Made by a program: the position numbers and the translations under genes. The notes below the pieces were generated by a model. It was not told where the DNA came from and did not search any database. It saw only the letters and a program-made list of their open reading frames with translations. This document shows positions 7,765 through 15,503 of a DNA stretch of 25,706 bases, in pieces (positions within the stretch are counted from its first letter, which is position 1; every line of letters begins with the position of its first letter). The stretch covers positions 33,019-58,724 of the forward strand of contig JAHZHA010000026.1 of NCBI GenBank assembly GCA_019420525.1. Direction: 5' to 3'. This DNA is from Bacillota bacterium. Lineage in GTDB: Bacteria; Bacillota; Clostridia; Peptostreptococcales; Anaerovoracaceae.

Positions 7765-8346
7765 ATGAGTGAAAAAATAAAAGGACAAAGACAGAAAGAA
7801 GCCGGCGCTTCCGGCAGTGCAGGAGAAAAAAATGCCGCGAAGAAAACAGAAAAAGGCGGCTCAGTCCGCCTTTTTCATAAATTTGAACCTATTTTTGACG
7901 ATCAATGCAGAATTTTGATTCTAGGAACGTTTCCCTCGGTAAAGTCCAGAGAGCAGAATTTCTATTACGGTCATCCCCGCAACCGCTTCTGGCGCATCAT
8001 AGCGGAGCTGACACATTCTCCTCTGCCTGTCACGAAAGCGGAGAAAACAGAACTGCTTCTGAAAAATCACATTGCCCTCTGGGATGTTATCGAAAGCTGC
8101 GAGATCACTGGCTCGAGTGACAGCAGCATACGGAATGTCGTTCCCGCCAGACTGGAACGCATCCTTTCGGAAGCGCCCGTAGAAAAGATTTATGCCAACG
8201 GAGGAACTGCGAAACGACTCTTCGACCGTTATCAGAAAAAACAGACGGGAAGAGAGATCATCGGACTTCCGTCCACAAGTCCCGCTAATGCGTCTTGGAG
8301 CTATGAAAGTCTGCTGCAAGTTTGGAGCTGTATCATTCGTGAATGA
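7765..8346 (+). CDS. DNA-deoxyinosine glycosylase (uracil-DNA glycosylase superfamily)
   Basis: 193 residues from the chosen ATG. The core begins at HKFEPIFDDQCRILILGTFPSVKSRE and continues with FYYGHPRNRFW and ends with LPSTSPANASW, the marks of the hypoxanthine/deoxyinosine-DNA glycosylase family related to Mug, which removes deaminated adenine from DNA. Family members usually start right before HKFEP, so the first ~37 residues here (Lys/Glu/Gly-rich) are an extension. I chose 7765 because of CGGAG 8-9 bp upstream; another in-frame ATG is at 7678. A strong terminator hairpin (7850-7875) lies within this extension, and no in-frame ATG, GTG or TTG lies between the hairpin and the core. The 3' end overlaps the convergent PucR gene by 14 bp. 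Confidence 0.85.
   Translation: MSEKIKGQRQKEAGASGSAGEKNAAKKTEKGGSVRLFHKFEPIFDDQCRILILGTFPSVKSREQNFYYGHPRNRFWRIIAELTHSPLPVTKAEKTELLLKNHIALWDVIESCEITGSSDSSIRNVVPARLERILSEAPVEKIYANGGTAKRLFDRYQKKQTGREIIGLPSTSPANASWSYESLLQVWSCIIRE
7850..7875. terminator. Intrinsic terminator hairpin, embedded in the glycosylase 5' coding region
   Basis: AAAAAGGCGG (7850-7859) and CCGCCTTTTT (7866-7875) form a perfect 10-bp stem with a 6-nt loop and a T-run. It is the only terminator candidate after spo0A (189 bp past its stop), yet it lies within the reading frame that must encode the glycosylase N-terminus. Confidence 0.75.
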
Positions 8347-9538
8347 GATCTTCCAGTTTCAGCTGCTGCAGATATTCCAGCACCCGGAAGGCGAGTTCCA
8401 GAATAAATGCATTTTCGTAATCGTTGATATCCAGATAGAGAAGATCTTCGATCCGTCCCATTCTGTAATTTATGGTATTTCTGTGGCACGAGAGTTCCGA
8501 AGCCACACGCTGTATGCTTCTTCCTGATTTCAGATAAACCGCCAGAGTTTTGACGAGTTCAGAGTTATGTTTTTTATCGTAGTTGAGAATCGGTTCGAGA
8601 CACTTAGTATATTCTTTGAGAATCTCCTGATCTTCCGATGAGAAGAGCATTTTGTAAAATCCCATTTCGTTGAAAGTGATACATTCACCGTTTTTGAATC
8701 TGGCGTAGCTGACGGCTGCCCGGGCATTGCGAAAGCTGAGTCTGATATCCGAAATATTGTGGACTATCGTGCCGACGCCGCAGCGAAGCGTATCAGAATG
8801 ATGAATCCCCCGCAGATCTTCCGTGATTTTTCTGGCATATTCATATGCGTTTTCATATTTGATATCCTGCAGAAGGATGATACCGTAACCGGCTTCGCGG
8901 AAATAGAAAAACTTTTCGCCCAGCGTGTCTCCCAGCGTGTAGAAAAAGTGGTTCAGATATTTGTAATTTTCGTCGTTGGAAGACTGGAAAAAGCTTTTTT
9001 CATCGTCCTGAAAAGCGAGTATGATGTAATCTGCGTGAAGAGGAAAACCGAACCGGAGGACGTACTCTTCGCTTCTGCTGTTCAGATGAGGGTCATACAG
9101 AAGGCCGCTGAGAATATCATTGATCGTGTCATAAGCGTGATCGAAATCGAAGAGTACAGCGCAGGTTTCTCTCGTGATATCTCCAATATGAATGCTCTCC
9201 GGAACACAGAAAAGTGGAAATTGAAGATCTCCGCAGAGATTTTTCACTTCATCCGAGATGACATGCGCTTCATCGCCTGAGGAGCAGGCATAGAGAATCA
9301 GTCCGCTAACGTTCATCTCGTTCAGACTGCGGATATAATCGATCAGTTCTTCTGTGCTGACGTTTGTGTGTTCTGTACTGATTACCAGATCCCCGCTTCG
9401 CAGCAGATGAAGACCGGATGCCATTTCGTCCTGCTGAATCCAGCGCACCATGCGGTAAAATCCGTCTGAACCCGCCAGGAGAGTGAGAGAAATCTTATCC
9501 TTAATCCTGTGATACAACGATCCAACCATCAGTTCCAA
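8333..9538 (-). CDS. PucR-family transcriptional regulator
   Basis: 401 residues. The N-terminal part (about 5-120: LAGSDGFYRMVRWIQQDEM, then LLRSGDLVISTEH) fits the PucR sensor domain; the middle resembles the GGDEF-like/CdaR linker; the C-terminus (about 335-390) carries the PucR helix-turn-helix with LAVYLKSGRSIQRVASELSCHRNTINYRMGRIEDL. Such proteins regulate purine, amino acid or glycerate use in response to a small ligand. The first codon is probably TTG at 9538 (GGGGG about 10 nt upstream); an ATG at 9529 is the alternative. It is monocistronic, so the target is not evident from the neighbours. Its last 14 bp overlap the convergent glycosylase end, leaving no room for a terminator between them. 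Confidence 0.88.
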   Translation of the reverse strand: MELMVGSLYHRIKDKISLTLLAGSDGFYRMVRWIQQDEMASGLHLLRSGDLVISTEHTNVSTEELIDYIRSLNEMNVSGLILYACSSGDEAHVISDEVKNLCGDLQFPLFCVPESIHIGDITRETCAVLFDFDHAYDTINDILSGLLYDPHLNSRSEEYVLRFGFPLHADYIILAFQDDEKSFFQSSNDENYKYLNHFFYTLGDTLGEKFFYFREAGYGIILLQDIKYENAYEYARKITEDLRGIHHSDTLRCGVGTIVHNISDIRLSFRNARAAVSYARFKNGECITFNEMGFYKMLFSSEDQEILKEYTKCLEPILNYDKKHNSELVKTLAVYLKSGRSIQRVASELSCHRNTINYRMGRIEDLLYLDINDYENAFILELAFRVLEYLQQLKLEDLIHE

Positions 9539-9868
9539 TGCAAAAAATCCCCCTTTATTTACTATGTCATTTACTATATTTCTATTATATCATTATTTGT
9601 GCCCGCAGCATAAATATCTTTGCGGAATACAGAAATTTTTTTTGAAAAATCCGTCATTTCATTCGTTTTTTTAATCTTTTGTTGTAGACCATTCACATAA
9701 TCCGGTCATATAATCCGCAAATTATTTCTTTTTTCTTTCCACCGGAAAATTCGTCTAAGGGAGTCCCTTTCCGGGTATATTTTTTCAAAAGAAAGATCTT
9801 GTTCCAACAGCGGATTTATCATATAATAATCCGGATTGAAAGACGGAAACGGAGAAAAGGAGCATAGA
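9539..9868. other. 330-bp AT-rich intergenic region between divergent pucR-like and ynzC-like genes
   Basis: Very rich in T and A. A minus-strand TATAAT (complement of 9584-9589) may serve the PucR gene, with no clear -35. A good plus-strand promoter lies at 9799-9827. I see no RNA gene, repeat or additional convincing reading frame here. Confidence 0.6.
9799..9827 (+). promoter_or_regulatory. Promoter of the YnzC-like gene
   Basis: TTGTTC (9799-9804) and TATAAT (9822-9827) are separated by 17 bp, 42 bp before the start codon at 9869. Confidence 0.65.
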
Positions 9869-10096
9869 ATGGTAGTATCAGATGAGATTCTGGCTAGAAT
9901 CAATGAACTCGCAAAAAAAGCGAAGACGGAGGGCTTGACGGAAGAGGAAAAGTTAGAGAGAGAACAGCTGAGACAGGAGTATCTTCAGAATTTCCGGAAA
10001 AAATTCCGCAGTCAGCTGGAGCAGATTCAGATCCTCGAACCCGACGGCAGCGTTACACCTGTCAGAAGAAAGACATCAAACGACAGAAAAAACTAA
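9869..10096 (+). CDS. UPF0291/DUF896 (YnzC-like) small cytosolic protein
   Basis: 75 residues. The pattern INELAKKAKTEGLTEEEKLE followed by REQLRQEYLQNFRKKFRSQLEQIQILEPDG is the helical hairpin of the YnzC family (DUF896). The molecular role is unknown; in B. subtilis ynzC lies in the SOS-controlled yneA operon. Start chosen at 9869 because AAGGAG lies 6 bp upstream; an earlier in-frame ATG at 9836 lacks such a site and would add residues not seen in the family. It has its own promoter and terminator. Here it is 13.6 kb from the LysM gene that resembles yneA. Confidence 0.88.
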   Translation: MVVSDEILARINELAKKAKTEGLTEEEKLEREQLRQEYLQNFRKKFRSQLEQIQILEPDGSVTPVRRKTSNDRKN

Positions 10097-10111
10097 AAAA
10101 GATACGTTTGT

Positions 10112-10150
10112 ACTGCGCAGAATTTACAAATTCCGCGCAGTCTTTTTTTT
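10112..10150 (+). terminator. Intrinsic terminator after the YnzC-like gene
   Basis: ACTGCGCAGAATTT (10112-10125) and AAATTCCGCGCAGT (10128-10141) pair with one A-C mismatch, followed by a run of eight T. Confidence 0.85.
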
Positions 10151-10250
10151 ATCATGAATCTGCAGGCGCCGAAGGGGAGTACGGAAATTTTTCCGCGTCG
10201 CGTCAGAACGATTTATGCCGATACTCGGCGCTGAAAGGAAGGAGATTATG

Positions 10251-10709
10251 ATGAAAGAAAGAACTGTCGGATCTGTAAAGGTGATTCTGCTCGTGATTGC
10301 AGCCGCTCTGTTTTTTTCGGGATTTGCCGAAGCCGGAAGAACGCAGCCGGAAAAAGAGGCGGCAAGACTTATGGTGTATCGGGCCAAGACAATGCAGCGG
10401 GCTGCGTTTGCCGGAGAGAGCGACGCCGATGTCTATTCCCGGCTGGCGGAAACGGAAAGCCATCCGCTTCTCCGGGACGATATGAACGCCCTGCGGGAAA
10501 TCCGCAGCAGCGATATCGATCGGATCATTAACGCGAAAGTGACCGGATGCGAGATGAAAGAAAAAAGTGCCGGGACCCGGTTCTTCGAAATTTCCGTGAA
10601 ATGGTATCTTCTCGGGTATGATGGATATTATTCGGAGGAAGTGACTTATCTGGTGCGGACCGTCACCTGCGGCAGAAAAATGTATCTGTCGGACTTACAG
10701 CCGGCATGA
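10251..10709 (+). CDS. Unknown exported or membrane-anchored protein
   Basis: 152 residues from the chosen start; I do not recognise the family. The N-terminus MKERTVGSVKVILLVIAAALFFSGFAEA has a basic n-region and a hydrophobic segment (about 9-28), with an AEA-like cleavage site, so the mature part is likely outside the membrane. The mature region is charged, with two cysteines (in VTGCEMKE and TVTCGRKM), and ends with strand-rich FFEISVKWYLLGYDGYYSEEVTYLVRTV. Two adjacent ATGs (10248, 10251) are possible; AAGGAAGGAG spacing favours 10251. It stands alone between a terminator and the nifS promoter region. Base content is higher in G+C than its flanks. Confidence 0.65.
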   Translation: MKERTVGSVKVILLVIAAALFFSGFAEAGRTQPEKEAARLMVYRAKTMQRAAFAGESDADVYSRLAETESHPLLRDDMNALREIRSSDIDRIINAKVTGCEMKEKSAGTRFFEISVKWYLLGYDGYYSEEVTYLVRTVTCGRKMYLSDLQPA

Positions 10710-10809
10710 CGTTACCTAGCAATTAAATAGGTAAAAAAATCGATTAATAATGAATTATAAGTTTGAAATAAGAGTATTTTATATAATATTATTTTATATT
10801 TTTGAAAAA

Positions 10810-10825
10810 ATATACTATAGTATAT
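10810..10825. repeat. 16-bp perfect palindrome upstream of nifS
   Basis: ATATACTATAGTATAT is a perfect inverted repeat in the 256-bp AT-rich region before nifS. It lies about 53 bp upstream of a TATAAT at 10878. It may be an operator, but such AT-rich palindromes also arise by chance. A second, 10-bp palindrome TCGCATGCGA is at 10913-10922, between that -10 and the start codon. Confidence 0.5.
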
Positions 10826-10877
10826 CATTTTGGACGGATTTGCAAAAAAAAACGGTTTATCTTCTTCACAAAAAAGG

Positions 10878-10883
10878 TATAAT
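10878..10883 (+). promoter_or_regulatory. Candidate -10 of the nifS-nifU operon
   Basis: TATAAT, 82 bp before the nifS start. The best -35 candidate, TTTATC at 10856-10861 with a 16-bp spacer, is weak. Confidence 0.4.
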
Positions 10884-10965
10884 ATACCCAGTAAAATCTT
10901 CGGATTACAAAATCGCATGCGAATTTAACAGAAATAAATATTTTGTGGAAGGATAAAGATATAAA

Positions 10966-12147
10966 ATGGAAGACAAAAGACAGGTTTATCTCGATTATTC
11001 CGCCACCACACCGGTAAAACAGGAAGTGGCAGATGAGATGATTCCATATTTTACGGAAAAATTCGGCAATGCTTCGTCGCTTTACTCGGTGGGAGCTGTT
11101 GCGAAGGATGCCCTGGAACACGCCAGAGAGCAGGTGGCAGCGCTGATCAACGCGGCGCCGAGGGAGATCATATTTACCTCTGGCGGTACGGAATCGGACA
11201 ACTGGGCGCTGATCGCCATGGCCAGGAAGATGAAGCATAAGGGACGTCATATCATCACATCCGCCATCGAGCATCACGCGATTCTTCATACGTGTGAATA
11301 CCTCAGGCGGCAGGAAGGCTTCGAAATCACATACGTGGGTGTTGATTCCGAAGGAATCGTGAATCCTGCGGAGGTTGAGGCGGCTATTCGTCCTGATACG
11401 ATTCTCATCAGCATCATGTATGTGAACAACGAGGTGGGCAGCATTCAGCCGGTCAGAGAGATTGGTGAGATTGCGGACAAACACGGAGTTCTGTTCCATA
11501 TCGATGCCGTTCAGGCCGCAGGAAATGTCCCGATCGATGTCAGGGATATCAATGTGGACATGCTTTCCCTCTCTTCTCATAAGATATATGGACCGAAGGG
11601 CGTGGGAGCCCTCTTCATCCGCGCCGGATTGATTTTGCCTACATATATACACGGCGGAGCACAGGAGAGCAGAAAGCGGGCGGGCACGGAAAACATTCCT
11701 GCCATCGTGGGCTTCGGCAAGGCTGCGGAAATCGCCAAAAGAGATTTTGACAGTCACGTGGCTCACGTCAGCGAGCTCAGAGATCATTTCGTGAAGAGAG
11801 TGCTGGAAGAAATTCCCCACACTTATTACAACGGCAGTAGAGACAGACGTCATCCCGGAAATGCCAATATCACTTTCGAATATATTGAAGGCGAGGCGAT
11901 TCTCCTCTATCTGGATTTTGCCGGTATCAGCGCATCCTCCGGTTCTGCCTGCTCATCGAAGTCGCTTCAGCCGTCTCACGTACTGGAAGCCATGGGTGTT
12001 CCGGTCGAGCTGATTCACGGTTCCATCCGCTTTACTTTCGGCGACTTCACTACGATGGAAGATACAGACTATGCAGTCGATCAGTTAAAAAAGATAGTAG
12101 ATAGGCTCAGAGAGATCTCATCCATCTCTGAGGAGAAAGGTTGGTAA
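10966..12147 (+). CDS. nifS: Cysteine desulfurase (NifS/IscS type)
   Basis: 393-residue PLP enzyme that takes sulfur from cysteine, forms a persulfide and passes it to the scaffold NifU. Seen: YLDYSATTP near the N-terminus, the cofactor-stacking TSGGTESDN and EHHAIL region, IDAVQAAG, the PLP lysine Lys206 in SSHKIYGPKG, and the catalytic Cys329 in SSGSACSSKSLQPSHVL on the long flexible loop, so it is a group I desulfurase. GGAAGG upstream supports the start. The nifU-type scaffold follows after 6 bp. No Rrf2/IscR regulator gene precedes it, which is a common partner elsewhere. It may also feed the SufCB pair, which lacks a desulfurase in this window. Confidence 0.96.
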   Translation: MEDKRQVYLDYSATTPVKQEVADEMIPYFTEKFGNASSLYSVGAVAKDALEHAREQVAALINAAPREIIFTSGGTESDNWALIAMARKMKHKGRHIITSAIEHHAILHTCEYLRRQEGFEITYVGVDSEGIVNPAEVEAAIRPDTILISIMYVNNEVGSIQPVREIGEIADKHGVLFHIDAVQAAGNVPIDVRDINVDMLSLSSHKIYGPKGVGALFIRAGLILPTYIHGGAQESRKRAGTENIPAIVGFGKAAEIAKRDFDSHVAHVSELRDHFVKRVLEEIPHTYYNGSRDRRHPGNANITFEYIEGEAILLYLDFAGISASSGSACSSKSLQPSHVLEAMGVPVELIHGSIRFTFGDFTTMEDTDYAVDQLKKIVDRLREISSISEEKGW

Positions 12148-12153
12148 ATCAAT

Positions 12154-12615
12154 ATGGCAATGTATAACGATACAGTAATCGATCACTTCATGAATCCTCA
12201 CAATGTAGGTGAGATCGAGGACGCTTCCGGTATCGGAACTTTCGGAAGTCCCGTCTGCGGCGATATGATGCAGATGTCCATCAAGGTGGACGAAAACGGT
12301 GTCATCACCGACGCGAAATTCAAAACTTACGGATGCGGATCAGCCATCGCTTCCTCCAGCATCGCCACCGATATGATCATCGGCAAGACATGCGAAGAAG
12401 CGCTGAAAGTCACAAACGACGACGTTCTAGAGGCGCTGGGAGGCCTTCCTGCGGTAAAAGTTCACTGTTCTATTCTTTCCGAGCAGTCCATTAAGGCTGC
12501 TATCTACGATTACGCGCAGAAAAACGGGCTGGAATTCGAGGGACTGAAAGATTACGATCCCGACGCTGAGGATCACGATCACGACTCCTGTGAAGTGGAT
12601 ATAGACGACCTGTAA
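12154..12615 (+). CDS. nifU: Fe-S cluster scaffold NifU/IscU-type protein
   Basis: 153 residues. Assembles Fe-S clusters on three cysteines, all present: Cys35 (PVCGD, with Asp37), Cys61 (YGCGSAIASSS) and Cys105 (KVHCSIL). Only the IscU-like domain is present; there is no C-terminal NFU thioredoxin-like domain as in Azotobacter NifU. The last ~20 residues form an acidic tail with His-Asp repeats and an extra cysteine (EDHDHDSCEVDIDDL), which may bind metal. It follows nifS after 6 bp and is closed by a terminator, so nifS-nifU is a two-gene operon. Confidence 0.95.
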   Translation: MAMYNDTVIDHFMNPHNVGEIEDASGIGTFGSPVCGDMMQMSIKVDENGVITDAKFKTYGCGSAIASSSIATDMIIGKTCEEALKVTNDDVLEALGGLPAVKVHCSILSEQSIKAAIYDYAQKNGLEFEGLKDYDPDAEDHDHDSCEVDIDDL

Positions 12616-12660
12616 ACGGGTCGCGCTGCTTTACAGAAAAATAGAAGCAAGCAGAAGATC

Positions 12661-12690
12661 AAGGGGCTGTCTTTCAGACAACCCCTTTTC
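12661..12690 (+). terminator. Intrinsic terminator after nifU
   Basis: AAGGGGCTGTCT and AGACAACCCCTT pair around a TTC loop with one C-A mismatch, followed by TTTC. It lies 19 bp before the mutS start, so mutS transcription must begin elsewhere, read through, or use a promoter I cannot see. Confidence 0.75.
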
Positions 12691-12708
12691 AAAGTTCGGA
12701 GATAAAAA

Positions 12709-15402
12709 ATGGCAAATAAGCTGACACCCATGATGCAGCAGTATCTTGACATCAAGCAGCAGTATCAGGACTGTATTCTGTTCTTCCGTCTCGGCGACTT
12801 TTATGAGATGTTTTTCGATGACGCCGTCACCGCATCGAAAGCGATGGAAGTGACGCTGACGGGAAAAAACTGCGGGCTGGAAGAGAGAGCACCCATGTGT
12901 GGCGTACCGTATCATTCCGCAGACACCTACATCGCAAAACTCATCGAAAAGGGATACAAGGTCGCTGTGTGTGAACAGACGGAAGATCCGGCCACAGCGA
13001 AAGGTATCGTAAAGCGCGAAGTCATACGGATCGTCACGCCGGGAACTCTGGTCAGTCAGGGAATGCTGAACGAAAAAGAAAATAATTATCTTGCCGGCGT
13101 ATTCGCTTCAGAAGAAGGAGCGGCCCTGGCTTACTGCGACATCTCTACAGGCGAACTGGTTTCCGGTGAATTCACGTCAGGAGACGTCTGGGGAGATCTC
13201 CTCAATGAGTTGATCCGCATCGACGTGAGAGAACTCATCGTCAGCGAATATCTCAGGGACACGGAGTTTTACCGGAACGTGTCGGATCTTACGAAAGCGT
13301 ATCTTTCCGTTCTTCCGGACGCGTATTTCGACAGTGGACAGGCGGAATCCTCTATAAAGCGACAATTTCATGTGGGCTCTCTCACGGGAATCGGACTGGG
13401 AGAAAGCGCGCTGGCTGTCAGGGCTCTGGGAGGGCTTCTGGCATATCTGCAGGAGACACAGAAGAGCAGCCTGGCTCAGCTGACGCAGGTGAATATTCTG
13501 GACAACGGAGGACATATGGCGCTGGATAAGTCAGCCGTCAAAAATCTCGAACTCACGGAAACTCTGTTTGAAAAAAAAGTAAAAGGCTCGCTTCTCGGGG
13601 TATTGGACAAAACGCGGACAGCCATGGGTTCCAGAAAGATGAAAAGGTGGATCCGGGAACCCCTGAATCATTCGGAAGAAATCAATCTGCGGCTGGACGC
13701 CGTGGATTTTCTCATCGGCGATATCATTCTGCGCAACAATCTCAGCGAAGCGCTGAAATCCGTCTATGATCTGGAACGCCTTTCCGGCAGAATCGCCGGA
13801 GGAAACGCCAACGGCAGAGATATGTTGGCGCTGAAAAACTCTGTGGCGGTGCTTCCCGAGATCAAATCGGACCTGACATCCTGCAGAAGTGAAATGCTCC
13901 GGATGCTGGCAGAGAAAATCGACACACTGGAAGAAATCTATCAGAAGATCGATGCAGCTATCACCGATGACCCGCCGGTGACGATCCGGGAGGGCGGTCT
14001 GATCCGGGACGGCTATTCCGCGAAGTTAGATGAAATTAAAGAAGCCTCCGGCGGAAGTCTAAGCTGGATCATGAATCTGGAGTCCAGGGAGCGGGAACGT
14101 ACCGGCATTAAAAAGCTCAAAGTTGGGTACAATAAGGTCTTCGGCTACTACATCGAAGTGTCGAAAGCACAGGCGGAAAACGTGCCGGAAGATTATATAC
14201 GCAAGCAGACACTCGTCAACTGCGAACGTTATGTGACACCGAAGCTGAAAGAGATGGAATCTGTCGTTCTCAATGCGGAAAGCCGGATCAATTCCCTGGA
14301 ATACGAGCTCTTTACCGAGCTGAGAGAATATCTGAAGACTTTCACGAAAAAGGTTCAGGAGACAGCAGACGCCGTTTCCGATCTGGATGTGCTGTTGTCT
14401 TTTGCGGACGTCAGCAGCCGCAACGGGTATGTCCGTCCGGCAGTCGACGACGGCGACGTGATCAGCATCACGGGGGGGCGTCATCCTGTCATCGAGCAGA
14501 CTATTACAAACGGAGTCTTCGTATCGAATGATACATACATCGACCGCGATCAGCAGAGCCTGCTTCTGATTACAGGGCCAAATATGGCCGGGAAGTCCAC
14601 GTATATGCGCCAGACGGCGCTGATCGTGCTGATGGCGCAGATCGGATGCTTCGTGCCGGCGGAAAGCGCCAAGATCGGCGTAGTGGATCGCATATATACG
14701 AGAATCGGTGCCTCGGATAACCTGACCCAGGGACAGAGTACATTCTTCGTGGAGATGAGCGAACTGGCATATATCCTGAACACGGCTACCGCGCGGAGTC
14801 TTGTGATACTGGATGAAATCGGAAGGGGTACCAGCACTTATGACGGTCTCTCCATCGCTTGGGCTGCCGTGGATTATCTCTGCGGCAGCCGGCGGCATAT
14901 CCGCACGCTTTTCGCTTCGCATTATCATGAGCTGACCGTGTTGGAGGAATCGCTGCGCGGATTTAAAAATCTCAATGTCTCCGTCAGCGAAAAAGACGGC
15001 GACGTGGTATTTCTTCACAAGATTGCGGAAGGAAGCGCCAGCAAGAGTTACGGAATACATGTGGCAAAGCTGGCCGGCGTGCCTCAGCCGCTGCTGGATG
15101 CTGCCGAGGCAAAACTGCAGGAACTGGAGAATGCTTCCGCTTCCCGGCAGGAGACGACATGCGTTCCACTGCTGCAGACGGCCGGATCTTCCGGAGAAGA
15201 AGACGGAAATTCCGGAGCAGCGTCAGGAGAAGAAAAAACGTCTCCGGAAAAAACACAGGAAGCGCAGCAGCTCTCCTTCCTGACTTTCATGAGTCATCCT
15301 GCGGTAGAAATGCTCAAGTCTCTGGATCTGATGAACATCACGCCTTCCGGTGCCATCGCTGTTCTGGAACAGCTGAAAAAAGCGGCGGAGGAGACGATGT
15401 AA
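12709..15402 (+). CDS. mutS: DNA mismatch recognition ATPase MutS
   Basis: 897 residues. Recognises mismatches and loops and recruits MutL. The mismatch-reading Phe-x-Glu motif is Phe31-Tyr32-Glu33 in GDFYEMFFDDA; the ATPase domain has Walker A GPNMAGKST (623-631), Walker B LVILDEIGRGTST (Asp702, Glu703) and FASHYHEL. Near the C-terminus a roughly 45-residue Ser/Glu/Gly-rich linker (about 808-855) precedes QQLSFLTF, which matches the beta-clamp binding motif seen in B. subtilis MutS (QLSFF). The start has CGGAG upstream. mutL follows after 101 bp. Confidence 0.98.
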   Translation: MANKLTPMMQQYLDIKQQYQDCILFFRLGDFYEMFFDDAVTASKAMEVTLTGKNCGLEERAPMCGVPYHSADTYIAKLIEKGYKVAVCEQTEDPATAKGIVKREVIRIVTPGTLVSQGMLNEKENNYLAGVFASEEGAALAYCDISTGELVSGEFTSGDVWGDLLNELIRIDVRELIVSEYLRDTEFYRNVSDLTKAYLSVLPDAYFDSGQAESSIKRQFHVGSLTGIGLGESALAVRALGGLLAYLQETQKSSLAQLTQVNILDNGGHMALDKSAVKNLELTETLFEKKVKGSLLGVLDKTRTAMGSRKMKRWIREPLNHSEEINLRLDAVDFLIGDIILRNNLSEALKSVYDLERLSGRIAGGNANGRDMLALKNSVAVLPEIKSDLTSCRSEMLRMLAEKIDTLEEIYQKIDAAITDDPPVTIREGGLIRDGYSAKLDEIKEASGGSLSWIMNLESRERERTGIKKLKVGYNKVFGYYIEVSKAQAENVPEDYIRKQTLVNCERYVTPKLKEMESVVLNAESRINSLEYELFTELREYLKTFTKKVQETADAVSDLDVLLSFADVSSRNGYVRPAVDDGDVISITGGRHPVIEQTITNGVFVSNDTYIDRDQQSLLLITGPNMAGKSTYMRQTALIVLMAQIGCFVPAESAKIGVVDRIYTRIGASDNLTQGQSTFFVEMSELAYILNTATARSLVILDEIGRGTSTYDGLSIAWAAVDYLCGSRRHIRTLFASHYHELTVLEESLRGFKNLNVSVSEKDGDVVFLHKIAEGSASKSYGIHVAKLAGVPQPLLDAAEAKLQELENASASRQETTCVPLLQTAGSSGEEDGNSGAASGEEKTSPEKTQEAQQLSFLTFMSHPAVEMLKSLDLMNITPSGAIAVLEQLKKAAEETM

Positions 15403-15503
15403 TGAGTATAGATTTGTGTTAAGATAAAATGAGTTACAGGCCATCCACTGCAAATGGAAATCCGGGTGCGGCGGATGTGGAAAGAGAGACGGGAGGCATT
15501 CAG

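Noticed and set aside
10712..10734. Inverted repeat TTACCTA / TAGGTAA just after the unknown exported gene, considered as a terminator
   Set aside because: It is followed by A, not T, on the coding strand, and its stem is short and AT-rich.
10825..11853. Minus-strand open frame of 342 codons opposite nifS
   Set aside because: Antisense to a well-supported desulfurase and extends into the AT-rich promoter region; no domain.
14059..15060. Minus-strand open frame of 333 codons opposite mutS
   Set aside because: Antisense shadow of the MutS ATPase domain.
15429..15503. Upstream in-frame ATG for MutL
   Set aside because: The extra 25 residues are not typical, while 15504 has a good ribosome binding site and the conserved N-terminus.
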